64,000 bases of DNA, from positions 7,118,501 to 7,182,500 of the forward strand of contig OY986436.1 of the NCBI GenBank assembly GCA_963920525.1. The letters are read 5' to 3'. The translations under genes and the position numbers were made by a program. Each line of letters starts with the position of its first letter. Positions within the stretch are counted from its first letter, which is position 1. The notes under the pieces are model-generated. The model saw nothing but the letters and a program-made list of their open reading frames with translations. It had not been told where the DNA came from and ran no database searches. The stretch comes from Dichetophora obliterata (Eukaryota > Arthropoda > Insecta > Diptera > Sciomyzidae). This document shows, one piece after another, positions 22,076 to 34,119 of the stretch.

Positions 22076-22772
22076 TTTGTAGGTGCGTTACAAAGAGTAT
22101 ATTAAAAAATTTATTTTTAATTAAAACCAAGTTATCAATGTTATTGAAAAAGTAAAAACAACAGACCATTTAGTCTGAGCATTAGTGCAAGAAATTATTA
22201 AACTTCAAAAAGTTGGTCAAATACATTTATTCAAAACTTTTTCCTTTTCTCAAATGTTCGTCTAGTAATAAAGGCTTACGGATGTTCAAATTAGGAATTA
22301 GGAATGTACAGAAAGTTAAAATATAACATAATGAAAAATTAGTATGTGAAAACATGGGATTGACATAATCTTCAACAGTTTCTAAGTAATATTGATTAGT
22401 GTACTTTTAGGGGGTATTCGATCTTTTTAGAATCAATTTAGGGAGAAAAAAATGTAGCCCAATTTTGTGGTCCAAGAAATTTGCAACAACTTTGATGTGG
22501 GTCTCACATCGAATTTTCAAACAATTCAGAGATAGTCATTTAAATGTATACATCTTGAACTTTGACCTTGAAAAAATTTCATACTTGAGCTAATAATTAA
22601 AAATCCCTTGGCCAATGGTTGTACGAGACACCAATCGACTACTAAAAACCATTGAGATATTTGAAGCTACATTTAACAACCCCAAAATTGTTGCACAGCG
22701 TAATCTTCAAATTATACAATGAAATCTGTTACCATATTTTAAATTTTCATAAAAAAAAAAAATGTATCCAAC
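22076..22772. other. Intergenic DNA
   Basis: No recognisable feature. Confidence 0.4.
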
Positions 22773-23386
22773 AATAGCTTCGTTCCTTTCGCCTTAATAT
22801 AATCGCGATAACAAATTTTTTCAAAGGAACGGCAAGAAAAATGACTCATAGAGGGCACTACCGTTGTAGTCAAAATTAAATTCAAACAAACAATCATGAT
22901 ACAATAACTATTAGGTGTCATGAGAACGTGTGTCGTTCAAAACTGTTGTGAACTGTTATGGTAACGATACCTTAGTGAACGATGTTTTTCTCTGAATGTG
23001 TTTTACTCTAAACGTCAGAAAAATTGTAAATTATTTAATTTAATTATTAATATTACGCAATTATATAAATAATTTAAGTGCAATTGTCGATTTGTTTTGT
23101 TTTCTTTTGTTTAACATTCGATGGTCGCAGCTCGTGAGAAAATAGGTAGCTGTCATGGCTACCTAATAGTCATTGTATCAAACAAACAAATAATTCAAAA
23201 AATGAAATGACAGCTCATAAAAATATACAGATGCGGTACCTGTGTTTCAAATTTTTTAAAGGCTTTATCACAATTTTATATGGATAGCAAAAATAGTCCT
23301 ATTTGTTATAGGATTATTTTTTGTTTTTGCTTTGCATGTAAAAAAAATAATCTGGTTTATTTTGAAGCGAATGGAGCGCATCTAAT
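22773..23386 (+). mobile_element. 0.6 kb MITE, copy 1, 3 bp target duplication
   Basis: The element at 22776-23383 (608 bp) starts AGCTTCGTTCCTTTCGCCTT and ends with an inverted relative (gaagcgaatggagcgcatct). AAT flanks both sides (22773-22775, 23384-23386). It is about 80% identical by eye to the inverted copy at 28598-29225. No transposase. The superfamily is open: a 3 bp duplication that is not TWA. Confidence 0.75.
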
Positions 23387-23509
23387 AATTTTTTTTCTAC
23401 AATTTGTTTTTTTTTAACAGAGTTTTGCGCAAATTTTGAGTATACCTTCAATGGGATGAACTCTTAGAATTTGCAAATTATGAATTTTTTTGTGAAGCAA
23501 AACTCGTGG

Positions 23510-23800
23510 AATCACCATTCACTTTGTGTGGAAGATTGTGTAGTTTTGGTACATTTTTTAAAACAAGTACTGTGAAGTTAAGCTACAGTCAAGATTTTTA
23601 AAAAATTGTATTACTTCTAAGGAAAAAGATGTGGAAAATCCGTTCACTTTGCATGGGAGATAGGAGCAGTTCTGGTTCGACCACGCCCACTTTCTGCATA
23701 TCGCACAAGTTCTATTAAGTAAGACTTAAACCTAAAATTGCTCTTCTAACAGGGCAAAAATTAAAAAGTGCTTGCTTTGCATGGAAAGTAGGTGTAGTTC
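23510..23800. repeat. Diverged ~130 bp tandem repeat, locus 3
   Basis: Three cores of the family at 4975-5650, near 23520, 23648 (cactttgcatgggagatagg) and 23775. Non-coding. Confidence 0.6.
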
Positions 23801-24210
23801 TGGGACGACACAAATATTTTTACAGCACATATTATTTATCTCTCCAAAAGTACGTACACCAAATTCCTTGTATTTGATATCTTTCAGTTCATTCGACTTT
23901 TGGAACGGATTTTTTAGCCGTTTTAACTAAAAAAAAAAAATTCAACTGGAACAACTTTAGAGTCCAACCCATAAAATTTATACTCAAAATTTGTAAGAAA
24001 CTCAGGATTAGGTTAAGGTTCGCAGCTAGTCTCTGGACCGGTCCATGTGATATTGAATCTGAGACCTTTATGCCGTTACGTCAGTCAAATCAAAGTTTTT
24101 AAGTGAACTCTCCACAAACTTTTCTACAACCACCAATTACAACTTTTTGTCATAAATCGATGTACTTTACAGTTTTTTGATTAGATATAAGGAAAGAAAT
24201 GTTCGAGCGT

Positions 24211-25258
24211 AGGATCTTGACCTAGCCAGGATTCGAACCCGGGACCTCTGGGCAACAGAGCGCTACCCCTAGACTACCGAGGCCGTCTGAAAAAATCACG
24301 GTTATAACAAATAATCAATTTAGATTTTTTGTTAAAAAAAAAAGCAATTCAAATTGTCTTTCACGTTTGTTCCGCCTAATCGATAATTCACGTATGGTTC
24401 CAATCAATTCTTTCTCTAATATTGTATAAGGCGCATGCCTTAGTTTTTTGATCTTTAAAAAAAATTTTTAAATTTTGAGATTCACAGATATGCGATGTTT
24501 TTACAAAATTTTCCCATATTTCAATTTTGACATAATTGAAAAAAAACAACAAAAAAAACTATTTTTTTAATTGGAGTTGAACTTTTTCTCCAGAACCAAC
24601 AACTATAATTAAAAAAATTAGTATATCAAATTAAAGTTAGTAAGATTCACTACAAACTGGGAATCTAGTTTAATTGTACCATGCAAATTAATGTATTCCG
24701 TTTTGAGCCTACCTGGAAAACGTGTGTAGAGCATAGGATCTTGACCTGGCCAGGATTCCAACCCGGGACCTCTGGGTGACAGAGTGCTCTCCCTAGACTA
24801 CCGAGGCCGTCTGAAAAAATCACGGTTATAAAAAATAATCAATTTAGATTTTTAAAAAAAAAAAGCAATTCAAATTGTCTTTCACGTTTGTTCCGCCTAA
24901 TCGATAATTCACGTATGGCTCCAATCAATTTTTCTCCTAATAATCTATCCCTTTTCTTTCAGGTCAAAGTCCAAACGTTGTTTGTGTAAGGCGCTTGACT
25001 TAGTTCTTTGATATTTAAGAACAAAAATTTTTTTAAAATTTGAGATTCACAGATATGCGATGTTTTCACAAAATTTCCCCTATTTTAATTTTGAAAAAAT
25101 TGAACAAAAAATATTTCATTGGGGTTTAACTTTTTCTCCAGAACCAACGACAATAATCAAACAATTAGTATATCAAATTAAAACTAGTAAGATTCACTAC
25201 AAACTGGGAATCTAGTTTTATTGTACCATGCAAACTAATGTATTCCGTTTCGTCGGTG
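24211..25258. repeat. 524 bp tandem duplication carrying SINE parts
   Basis: Two copies (24211-24734, 24735-25258), each starting aggatcttgacctrgccagg. In order each holds a tRNA-like head on the minus strand (about 24225-24284 and 24749-24808, B box near 24229), then the SINE body on the plus strand (gcaattcaaattgtctttca near 24342 and 24865), then a shared unique tail ending in gtattccgttt. Copy 1 has lost ~45 bp of SINE body. The duplication arose after the SINE parts were assembled. Confidence 0.85.
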
Positions 25259-27858
25259 AGCCTACCTTGTTTTATTGTAGCATATTTTTTTTTTGTATAT
25301 TTTGTGTTTTTTTTTTTTAAAACATGTTATTTGACACTTATGACTTATGAACAATAAAAATTAAAAAAATAATATTTTACCTACAACAACCCTTACTTCT
25401 TACGTATTATGTATTATATGAAATGCATAAATAGACAATCACTCAATTTGGGTGCTTTCGTTTCGAATGACAGAAAAAATAATGACATTTTCGGAAGCAC
25501 CGACCAATTTTACATTAGAAATGGAAATTGGCATTCATTGTACAATTTGGCTGGAAGATAGTGTTATTAAATAAAAATTTAAAAATTTCAGTGCCCATTT
25601 ATACGTTTTCGTTGCATTACGTTTTTAGCAACATTTAATAAATTTTTTTTAAATACAAAACTAATAAAATTGCATTGTATTTTATATGTTACACAAAATA
25701 TTAAAAAAAAAATTTGGCTGTTGTAAAAAAATGTAAGTTTAAAAATGTACATATATGCAACTAAAAGTACTACTTTGAAGTTTTTTTACAAACACCTAAA
25801 AAAACTGCTTTTAACTTAAGGATTAGGAGTTAATCTTTAGCATACAAATTAAGCAAAAAAATTAAAGAAATTAAAAACATTCTACTTTAAATATTATCAA
25901 AAAGTTGATAACGATATTTTTAGAAATAAAACCAAAATTTATGGAAATATATATGGCTTTGTTAAATTTTGTTTTTTTTTTTATTTATATTTCAATCACT
26001 TCTTAACACTTAAATTGAAGTGGAAGTCATGCGAATTTTAAACAGTAAGCAAAACAACAATTTAAGACGAAATAAAAGATTTATCAAATATCAGAGTTTT
26101 GCCATGTTGCTTATTATCAAAACAGAGATAATTAAAATCAGGATTACAGATTAGAAAAAAAAACATATAAAAAAACTGAAATAAAATATATTCACATTTA
26201 CACAGCTGTGATAAGCTTGCTGAACGCAACAATTACAAAAACATAAGAAAAGTGCACAAAATAAAAAATTTAGAAAAGATTTTCAAGTTTTTAAAAAGTG
26301 CAACGAAATTTAGAACTGGCAATGCTATTGAATAAATTAATGCACGCTAATTGATGCATTGTTCAAAATTCAAAGCCAGATGATAAGCATGCCAAATTTT
26401 GTAACTACTTTTTTGGTACTCACAACAAAATGTTGAGCTTTTGCTAGCGCCGCAAGGATGCATCAAATTTCTTGAGCTGCGTTTACATTTATAACTTTTT
26501 TATTTTTTACATGTGATGTGACTTTAAAAATAATGCGTTCGTTCCTACGTCGATTTTGAAAACTAGTTAAATTTAGTTAAATGGTTAAAAACCAACAAAG
26601 CGTTGCTTGGTGCAGTATTTAATTTCATTTTAACACATTTTTGCAAAATATCTGAAACAATGAAAAAGAACTGTTGTTTAAATACATGAAAAATGTACAA
26701 AATGAGAAGATTAAAACCAATTTATAATTCGTAAACAACATAAAGAAAAAAAAATTGTCAATATTTTCTACAATACAATACATTTACACCATATTTCATA
26801 AAATTGTATGAAAAAAAAAACATAATTTCGTTAAAATAAATTTTTACTTTTATGGATTATAAGGAACATATGATCATTAGATTTGTGTGCCATGTACTAA
26901 GGTTTCCCCAAAATCGAACTTATTATAACAGAAATTTGGGAATATTTTCTTTAAATTTTAATAGTATGGTTTTTTTTATGAATTTGAGAGTTTTAATGTG
27001 GATTTTTAAATATATACTTGTATTGTATATTATTATTATCAAACATATTTTGTATTTGTATTTATTTTATAATATATATATTTGAAAAAAAATTTATGAA
27101 CACATTTTAAAAAAATTACCAGCACGTTTTTTTACTATCATATACTATATTTTTAATATAAATTAAATTATATGCTAATTGCTGCTGAAAGTATATATGT
27201 ATATCACAATAATGTGAAAAGGCAGAAGTAAAATAAAGTCATGTTTAAATGTTTAATTTGACTCATTATTGTAGATTATCTCCATATCAACAAATAGTGT
27301 AGACATCAATTAACTAAAAATGGGTGCTGTAAGAAAACCGCGTCATAATAATTATTCATAAATAATTATAATTGTTATTCAATAACATTCAAGTTATTGT
27401 TGTCGTATATAATTTAAACTCTTAGTTGAAATTGCACTTTAAATATACTACTTTTTTTACTCTACTTAATTTAAATAATACAAGTATTTTGTTTTAGACT
27501 CGCGAAAAAAGTTAGCAAAAAAGTTGAATCTACTTTTTAATCAATTAAGCTTTTGTATTATTAAAATGTAGTCTATGTCTTTACTATGTAAATATTAAAA
27601 TGGAAAAACAAATAACACAAGAAAAATAGGGCATAATTATCTATCGATTTCTTTATTTTAACAGACAAGTTGGCTTTGAAATGCAAACTACCTTTTAAGT
27701 TATCGATATATCGAAAAAAAGTGCTCAATTGTGCCTAAAACAACAACCCTGCTTTTAAGTCTTAAATTGCAACCCTACATAGCGGCGCACATGTTTTCGT
27801 TCTCTTGCGAAGAGTTGCCAACTTTTTAAATACTGAGCATTCCAACAATGATTAAAAA
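25259..27858. other. Long AT-rich intergenic stretch
   Basis: No gene, TIR pair or tandem array that I can support over 2.6 kb. A TATCGATA (DRE-like) word lies near 27704 next to a second CGAT word. Open frames here are short and of low complexity. Confidence 0.45.
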
Positions 27859-28060
27859 CATAGTAGAGCTAGACAAAGTAGTATTAGGTCTGAATGTGTT
27901 CTCTTTCTTAGTGACCTTAACTGTCAAACTCAGCCATTTTAGAATTTTTGTGAATTTTTGCTTTCATATTGCATTCCCATTTGTTACAGATTTTTATGAA
28001 ATGTCGACTACGTTTTGACAGTTTCGGTCACCGGCTCTCCGCCCTAACTAAAGGCAAATG
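27859..28060 (+). mobile_element. Partial copy of the CATRGTAGAA MITE family
   Basis: It starts catagtagagctagacaaag (27859) and shares the interior (ctctttcttagtgac, tgtcaaactcagccatttt) with the copies at 51630-51844 and 52040-52180. The right terminus is not found, so it is truncated or diverged. Confidence 0.6.
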
Positions 28061-28076
28061 TATTTCAGCCTTTGAC

Positions 28077-28500
28077 CCTGTTCTCACTCGCCTTAAAAAA
28101 GGCAGAGTAATGGCGTTATTTTGACACTATGCATCTGTCAGGTGTTCTTACTACCGACTTTTTTAAGCCCGCCTTATTTTGCATTCCGAGAACAGTCCAT
28201 AAATGTGGTGTTAAATTTCGGAGAATTCATTACTTTGTAAGTCTTAAATTAAACAGCAACGCAAACAGAAAACCCAACCAATGCAAAACAAAATGTATTT
28301 GCGCTAAAACATAAGAGAACCACGAGGAAAATGAGGCACAATGAAACTTCAAAGTAACAGACGTCAAAATGAATCGCAAAATTTTTAAAATTTTTGAAAA
28401 TGCTGCCTCACGTAACTTGTCACCTTCCCACTTCCCACCTTACCTGTAGACGTCAAAATTAATCCGATGCTCCGCCTAACGTAAGGCGCGTGAGAACAGG
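28077..28500. mobile_element. MITE with 19 bp terminal repeats
   Basis: CCTGTTCTCACTCGCCTTA at 28077-28095 pairs with its inverse at 28482-28500, with one difference. The interior is non-coding; no clean target duplication. Confidence 0.6.
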
Positions 28501-28594
28501 CTCTTTCGAACATGAGTGGTTACATATATTAACTTTTCAATGTTTTTCATTATTTCATGGGTTCTATAACTTATAGTTGTGGGAATCGTTGATT

Positions 28595-29228
28595 ATCAGC
28601 TGCGTTCCATTCGCTTCAAAATAATCCAGACTATTTTTTTTTACATGCAAAGCAAAAACAAAAATAATAATCCTATAACAAATTGGATTATTTTTGCTAT
28701 CCATATAAAATTGTGATACAGCCTTTAAAAAATTTCAAACACAGGTGTCGCACCTGTATATTTCACTGAGCTGTCATTTAATTTTTTGAATATTTTGTTT
28801 GTTTGATACAATGACTATAAGGTAGCCATGACACCTACCGATTTTCTCACGAGCTGCGACCATCGAATGTTAAACAAACAAAAACAAAACACATTGGACG
28901 CATTCAGCGGAGCCAACAAATGCACTTAAACTTTTTATATAATTGCATAGTATTAATAATTAAATTAAATTATTTACAATTTTTCTGACGTTTAGAGTAA
29001 ACGTTAACACATTCAGAAAAAAACATCGTTCACTAAGGTATCGCTACCATAACAACAGTTTTGAACGACACACGTTCTCATGGCTCCTAACAGCTATTGT
29101 ATCATGATTGCTTGTTTGAATTTAATTTTTACTGCTACGGTAATGCCCTCTACGAGTCGTTTTTCTTGCCGTTCCTTTGAGAAAATTTGTTATCGCGATT
29201 ATATTAAGGCGAAAGGAACGCAGCTATC
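28595..29228 (-). mobile_element. 0.6 kb MITE, copy 2 (inverted), 3 bp target duplication
   Basis: The element at 28598-29225 (628 bp) is flanked by ATC on both sides (28595-28597, 29226-29228). Its terminal repeat AGCTGCGTTCC is perfect at both ends. Relative to copy 1 at 22776-23383 it is inverted and carries ~25 extra bases near 28900. Non-coding. Confidence 0.75.
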
Positions 29229-32200
29229 GTTTCAATTGCTAGTGAAATAATTTTATAATCTAGAAGCCAGTATTTTGTCATCAATTAAAAATATGGTATA
29301 AAATTATAACTTAATTTTTTTTAAAAAGTGGGATACATTCCTTTTGATTCTTAAAGACACATATATATATATATATATAAAACCAGGGGTTGAAATAATT
29401 GTTATTTAAATAATTTTTCTCAAAAAAAGTTTAATGACAGGCAGAATAAATCAATCGTATAGCAAAAAAATAAATCAATATTTTTTTAAATCATTTTTAA
29501 TTTGTTAAATATAAAATATTGATTGTGATATTTGAAATTCAAATTAACAAAATGCCAAAAACAAGTTGTTAATGAAAAACTTCATGTAATCGACGCTTAG
29601 TTATAAGTTCATTCTTGTAAACGTATAAAACAACTAAAATAAGTAAACAAAATAAATAATTAAAATACCTACACTGAAAATAAACACGATTAAAAATAAA
29701 CAAAGTAAGCTCGAGGAAGACATAACAGAACAAACATAACATAAAGAATATCCAGGAAAAATATCTATGGAAATTTTATTTCTTTAAGCATCTATTGTAT
29801 TTCTCAAAACAAACATGGGCATTTTAAAGAAACAAAAAGTGACGTTAAATTTACAGTTTAATAAGTTCAGGATTTCTTTATAGAATGGCTTATTGTAAAA
29901 CATGATATGCCAAAAATTAAAAATTCGAAATGTCATACTTAAAAGTCTTGGCGTATTTGTATGAAAACATGGACTTGTTCGAAGGAACTATTACGTAATC
30001 TCTTAAGTGGATGTTTGTATGACGGCAAGTTTACAAATGGACACAAAATATAAACTTTAAAATTCCTGAGGCCTATCGCGGACAATATAATTAATAATTA
30101 ATGCACATATAATTAATGCGGACAAATATTTTTCCAGCATTAAAAAAGAAATCTTGATTTAAGTTCTGAGTAGAAACATCTGTAGAAAATTAATCTTATG
30201 ACAATAAAGAAATCATCAAATACATTGTTGTTAGAAGAACGTAAAAAACTTTTAGATTTAAAGTTGGATATAAAATAATTTCAATTATAAAAAGAAGCAA
30301 TCTTTTTTTTTGTTTAAAAAATTGTGCTGCATGTAGTATAACAGAAATTAATATTTATTTGTGTTTGAAGATGTTTACGACGGAACATAAATTTTTGTCA
30401 CATTACGTGATGAAATTAGTATAAAATCTATATATGTATATCAAATCGTTCGTGCGGATGGGTGTCCGTTAAGATCTCAAGAACGGTAACACCTAAGGGC
30501 ATCAAATTTACAACTTTTGTTGTCAAGGTTTTTATCTCGAATTATAAAAAAATTGCCACACCCAATGTTACCGCCCACAAATCAATAAAAACGCTATATT
30601 TCAGATGAATTCGGTTGTACTGGACTACGATTTTTTTAATTTAGTTTGAATGTTTATTCTCTGAAACTCTACCATAAAAGGGCATGGTCGAACTATAAGT
30701 ACGCCCACTTTTCAGAAATCATTATAATTCTTGAGTTGTGCATGTTTTTATAATGAAACTTGGTGTATGTGTTAAAAAAATACCACACTCCCTTTTACCG
30801 CCCACAAATAAATAAAAATACTTTATTTCAGACGGTTTTGATCGTCACGCAATGAAGTTCCAAAAGAAAACGTCTGGCATGTGTTGCTCGAATGGCAATT
30901 TGCTCGGACACTTTCCACAAACTCACAAAACGATCACATGCAAATAAATTTAATTGGGACAGGACAACGTCTGTCGGGCCCACTAGTTTTATATAATCTT
31001 AAAGACAAAAAATATTTTTGGAATAATTTACTTTTAGCAAACATAAATATTTTAACTTTTTTTGTGAAACATATATATTAAGGGCTTCATATTCGTAATC
31101 TACAAAAATTAATGGCCTTTCTCTAGTGAAAAAATGTGTATGAAAAACTAGTGGATTTCCATTTTAGGTAGGCAATATGGGTATCGAAAGAAACATTTAA
31201 GAAAACTTGTTTTTTTAGTTTTCCAACAAAACTAAGCTTTATTGATATCAAAAGACAGGTAATAAGATTTTTTTAAGAGATTTTATAAAAAAAATTTCTT
31301 AAAAATTCGATAACTTGAAAATAAATTGATAAATCGATTTTTTCCTTCGGCCATTCTTATTTTAATTGAAAGTACTTTACGAATCCATTGTCAAATTACG
31401 GCACCCGGAAATAGTAGTCTCCCTAAACTTTCCCAGCCAAAAATTATGTGATTTTTATTTTTTCACACAACGAGAATCAGGAACTCGGTAATGAGTTTTA
31501 AAAAATATAACCGCACCGTTTTTGTTGTAAAACAGGCAGAATAAAGTAATAAGGTAATGTAAAGAATACAAGTAATGTGTCTGTCATAAACGATATTTTT
31601 AAATCATCAAAATATTAAGAGAGGATTTAGGCACACAATTTTTTTCAATTTTTTTTTTTCTTAATTGATTATTGTTGTAAAACTATTCAAAAATATTTTT
31701 TAAAAAACCAATCGAATTCGCTTATAATACAGTGCTAAAAACCAGGTACGCCGGAGTTTTTTTAAGTACCCAGAGTAACTTTAAACGCGTTTTTGTTGAA
31801 ACATACTTTTTTAAAACGGGCCACATTTTTCATTTTAATCTTTTCGTATGGTAAAAAATAACATAAATTTTACTACTTTTTCGTCGCTTCAAAATTTTCA
31901 TTCCATTTTGGTAAAAGATGTGCACTCAAAAGTCTATTTTCAAATGCATTTTTTTTCTTTTTAACGGTCTTGAGTTGAGCTATGCTGTGGGTCGATTTTG
32001 ACAATTTTTTAAGCACACAAACTTCAGGTCCATTTTCATATATACAGAATATATGTTAGAAAATTTTGTTACTTAAACTAATGATGTAAAATTAACACGC
32101 ATATAAAGTTTTTCAAATATATATTATACTTTTTTAAAAAATATCATAAAAAATATACCTTCATTTTTATCGATTTTGCCTCAAATCTCCTTTAAGTGTA

Positions 32201-32860
32201 ATGGAAAAAGTAGTCTTTTAAAAAAGTGTAGAAAAAGAACTACTTTTAAAAAAAAAAGATGCACCAAAACACTGAAATGATACTTTTTTTGAGAAGACTA
32301 CACAACCCCGTTTGTCAATAATTTCAGAGAGAATATGTGTTTGTTTACATAAAATAAGGATATGACATATATATACTTAACCTTATTCTGATTGAATCAT
32401 GTTGCAGACCACTTTTGCCCATGTTCTGAAATAAATGTCTTGCGATATCTTTTAACATTCATGTTAATCAACGAGCTGTAATCTTTTGCATCTTCTTTTT
32501 TCATTTCAATATGAAATATAACATAGAATGCCCACGAATAAAATTTTGCTTAACATATTTCTGTTAAGAAATTGAATTTGATAGTTGCTTGAACATGAGT
32601 TGCCGTGGGGACCGCATGTTAAGTTGGCAACTCTACTCACTTGTGTCAAAGTGTCTACATCAGTTTTTTTCTTGTTTTTGTTTGTTGTTATATAATAAAA
32701 TAAACCATGTTTTCTTCCCTTAATTTCACTCAATCGCGAAAATTGCAAATAATTTTTCCGTGTTCTGCTGTGGGCTAGACAGGCAAGCAATATCATCACT
32801 AAATTACTAATTATCAGCAGTTCGTTATGGATAGATAACATTAGCAACACGATTCTTTTA
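29229..32860. other. Intergenic DNA upstream of the decarboxylase gene
   Basis: AT-rich. An (AT)n run lies at about 29360-29380. A ~227 bp diverged tandem duplication spans about 30440-30860 (ccgcccacaaat at 30571 and 30798); a related unit is near 41830-41990. Nothing else is recognised and no other exon is supported. Confidence 0.45.
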
Positions 32861-32863
32861 AAA

Positions 32864-32870
32864 TATAAAT
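32864..32870 (+). promoter_or_regulatory. Possible TATA box of the decarboxylase gene
   Basis: tataaat lies 110 bp before the main start codon and 28 bp before the MSKDIS uORF start. If used, transcription would begin very near the uORF, making a short leader before it. Position is the only evidence. Confidence 0.25.
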
Positions 32871-32891
32871 CAATAAAACTTGATTGTGTGA

Positions 32892-32912
32892 ATGTCAAAA
32901 GACATCTCTTAA
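32892..32912 (+). CDS. Candidate regulatory uORF, hexapeptide MSKDIS
   Basis: ATG TCA AAA GAC ATC TCT TAA lies 61 bp upstream of the start of the S-adenosylmethionine decarboxylase gene, with no other ATG in between. The mammalian AMD1 leader has a six-codon uORF, MAGDIS, whose nascent peptide stalls ribosomes at termination when polyamines are high; Asp4 and Ile5 are known to matter. Here the length, Asp4, Ile5 and Ser6 are the same. The start context is weak (T at -3), which would favour leaky scanning to the strong main start. Whether it lies in the mature leader is inferred, not shown. A chance occurrence cannot be excluded without comparison to related flies. Confidence 0.6.
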   Translation: MSKDIS

Positions 32913-32973
32913 AATTTGGACTTGAAGGAAATAGTTACGCATAACGAGTTTGCTATAATCATCACATCTAGCA

Positions 32974-34014
32974 ATGGCTGAAAATGGTGGAGCCGACATG
33001 TGTGAGAATTCCCATTTCTTTGAAGGAGCAGAGAAGCTTTTAGAAATTTGGTTTACATCAAATAAAGAAGATGAAACTTCCGACTTGCGACAAGTTCCAC
33101 GAAATGTATGGGAAACGCTACTGCAGGCTGTCAAGTGTGAAATAATAAGTTGCTCGAGTAATGAGCACATCGACGCCTATGTGCTCAGCGAAAGCAGCAT
33201 GTTTGTTTCAAAGCGGCGTTGGATACTAAAGACCTGCGGTACAACCACACTGCTGCAATGTTTGCAACCCTTGCTTGATATTGCAGCTCAATATGGATAT
33301 GACGAGGTGGAAGATTTATACTATTCGCGCAAAAACTTCGATCGTCCGGAACTTCAAGTATTTCCTCACCGCGGCGTCAGCGAAGAATTTGCGCTATTGG
33401 ATGTACTCTTCAAGGATGGCAGATCATATTGCTTTGGTTCCATCAATCGCGACTGTTGGTACCTGTACACATACAGTATGAAGAAGAAACACGCCATCAC
33501 AAATCGGAGGTTTGAGGACAACACAAATCGAGAACCTGATCAAACTATTGAAATATTAATGAAAAATTTGGACATAACTACAATGTCGGTATTTTCAAAA
33601 GCAAATACAGCTACGGCTGCAGAAGCAACCATCAAAGCTGGAATACATCATTTAATACCCGATATGCAGATTGATGACTACTTATTCGATCCTTGCGGTT
33701 ATTCCATGAATGGCATTTCGGATTGCGGTCAATATATGACCATTCACATAACTCCGGAAAATGAATTTTCCTATGTGAGCTTTGAGAGTAACATTACCTT
33801 GACGAATTATGCAGCGCTGATTGGACGTGTTATCAAAACATTTCAACCGGAAAAATTCATGATTACAATATTTGCCAATAAGACATCTGAAGCTTATACA
33901 TCGCTGCAGGATTTAGAGCATACAGAAATTTTATCAAAATGGAATAGAACCGATATGCAATACAGTCACTTTCCATCGTATAATTTGATATTTGCTCAAT
34001 ATAAGAAAGATTAA
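32974..34014 (+). CDS. SamDC: S-adenosylmethionine decarboxylase proenzyme
   Basis: 346 residues. It decarboxylates S-adenosylmethionine to provide the aminopropyl donor for spermidine and spermine; cytosolic. The proenzyme cleaves itself at Glu73-Ser74 in YVLSESSMFVSKRR, turning Ser74 into the pyruvoyl cofactor. Active-site residues align with human AMD1: F16, E17 and E20 in HFFEGAEKLLE, C88 in KTCGTT, F238, S244 in PCGYSMNG, H258 and E262 in IHITPE. Putrescine-site acids E24, D189, E193 and E271 are also present. Length is close to the human protein (334), with an extended N-terminus; the ATG at 32974 has a good context (agcaATGg). The coding region has no intron. No neighbouring gene is seen. 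A MSKDIS uORF lies just upstream. It appears functional; a recent retrocopy is unlikely since no poly(A) tract or target duplication follows. Confidence 0.97.
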   Translation: MAENGGADMCENSHFFEGAEKLLEIWFTSNKEDETSDLRQVPRNVWETLLQAVKCEIISCSSNEHIDAYVLSESSMFVSKRRWILKTCGTTTLLQCLQPLLDIAAQYGYDEVEDLYYSRKNFDRPELQVFPHRGVSEEFALLDVLFKDGRSYCFGSINRDCWYLYTYSMKKKHAITNRRFEDNTNREPDQTIEILMKNLDITTMSVFSKANTATAAEATIKAGIHHLIPDMQIDDYLFDPCGYSMNGISDCGQYMTIHITPENEFSYVSFESNITLTNYAALIGRVIKTFQPEKFMITIFANKTSEAYTSLQDLEHTEILSKWNRTDMQYSHFPSYNLIFAQYKKD

Positions 34015-34089
34015 TGTAACATTTTTTAAGTTTCACTAGAATTCAATTAGTTTGAAATTAAGTAAAATATACGTTATGTGTAGTGCGCT

Positions 34090-34112
34090 AATAAACTTGT
34101 AAGCAAAATAAA
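34090..34112 (+). terminator. Polyadenylation signals of the decarboxylase gene
   Basis: Two AATAAA hexamers, at 34090-34095 and 34107-34112, lie 76-98 bp after the stop codon. Their position and spacing suit the 3' end of this gene and imply a short 3' UTR. Confidence 0.6.
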
Positions 34113-34119
34113 TTTTAAA

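Noticed and set aside
24225..24808. Two minus-strand tRNA genes
   Set aside because: The anticodon stem has the wrong spacing (15 rather than 17 nt), and both lie in a SINE-containing duplication.
32506..33170. Minus-strand frames (130 and 91 residues) overlapping the decarboxylase start
   Set aside because: No recognisable domain. They overlap the promoter/leader and the opposite strand of a certain gene.
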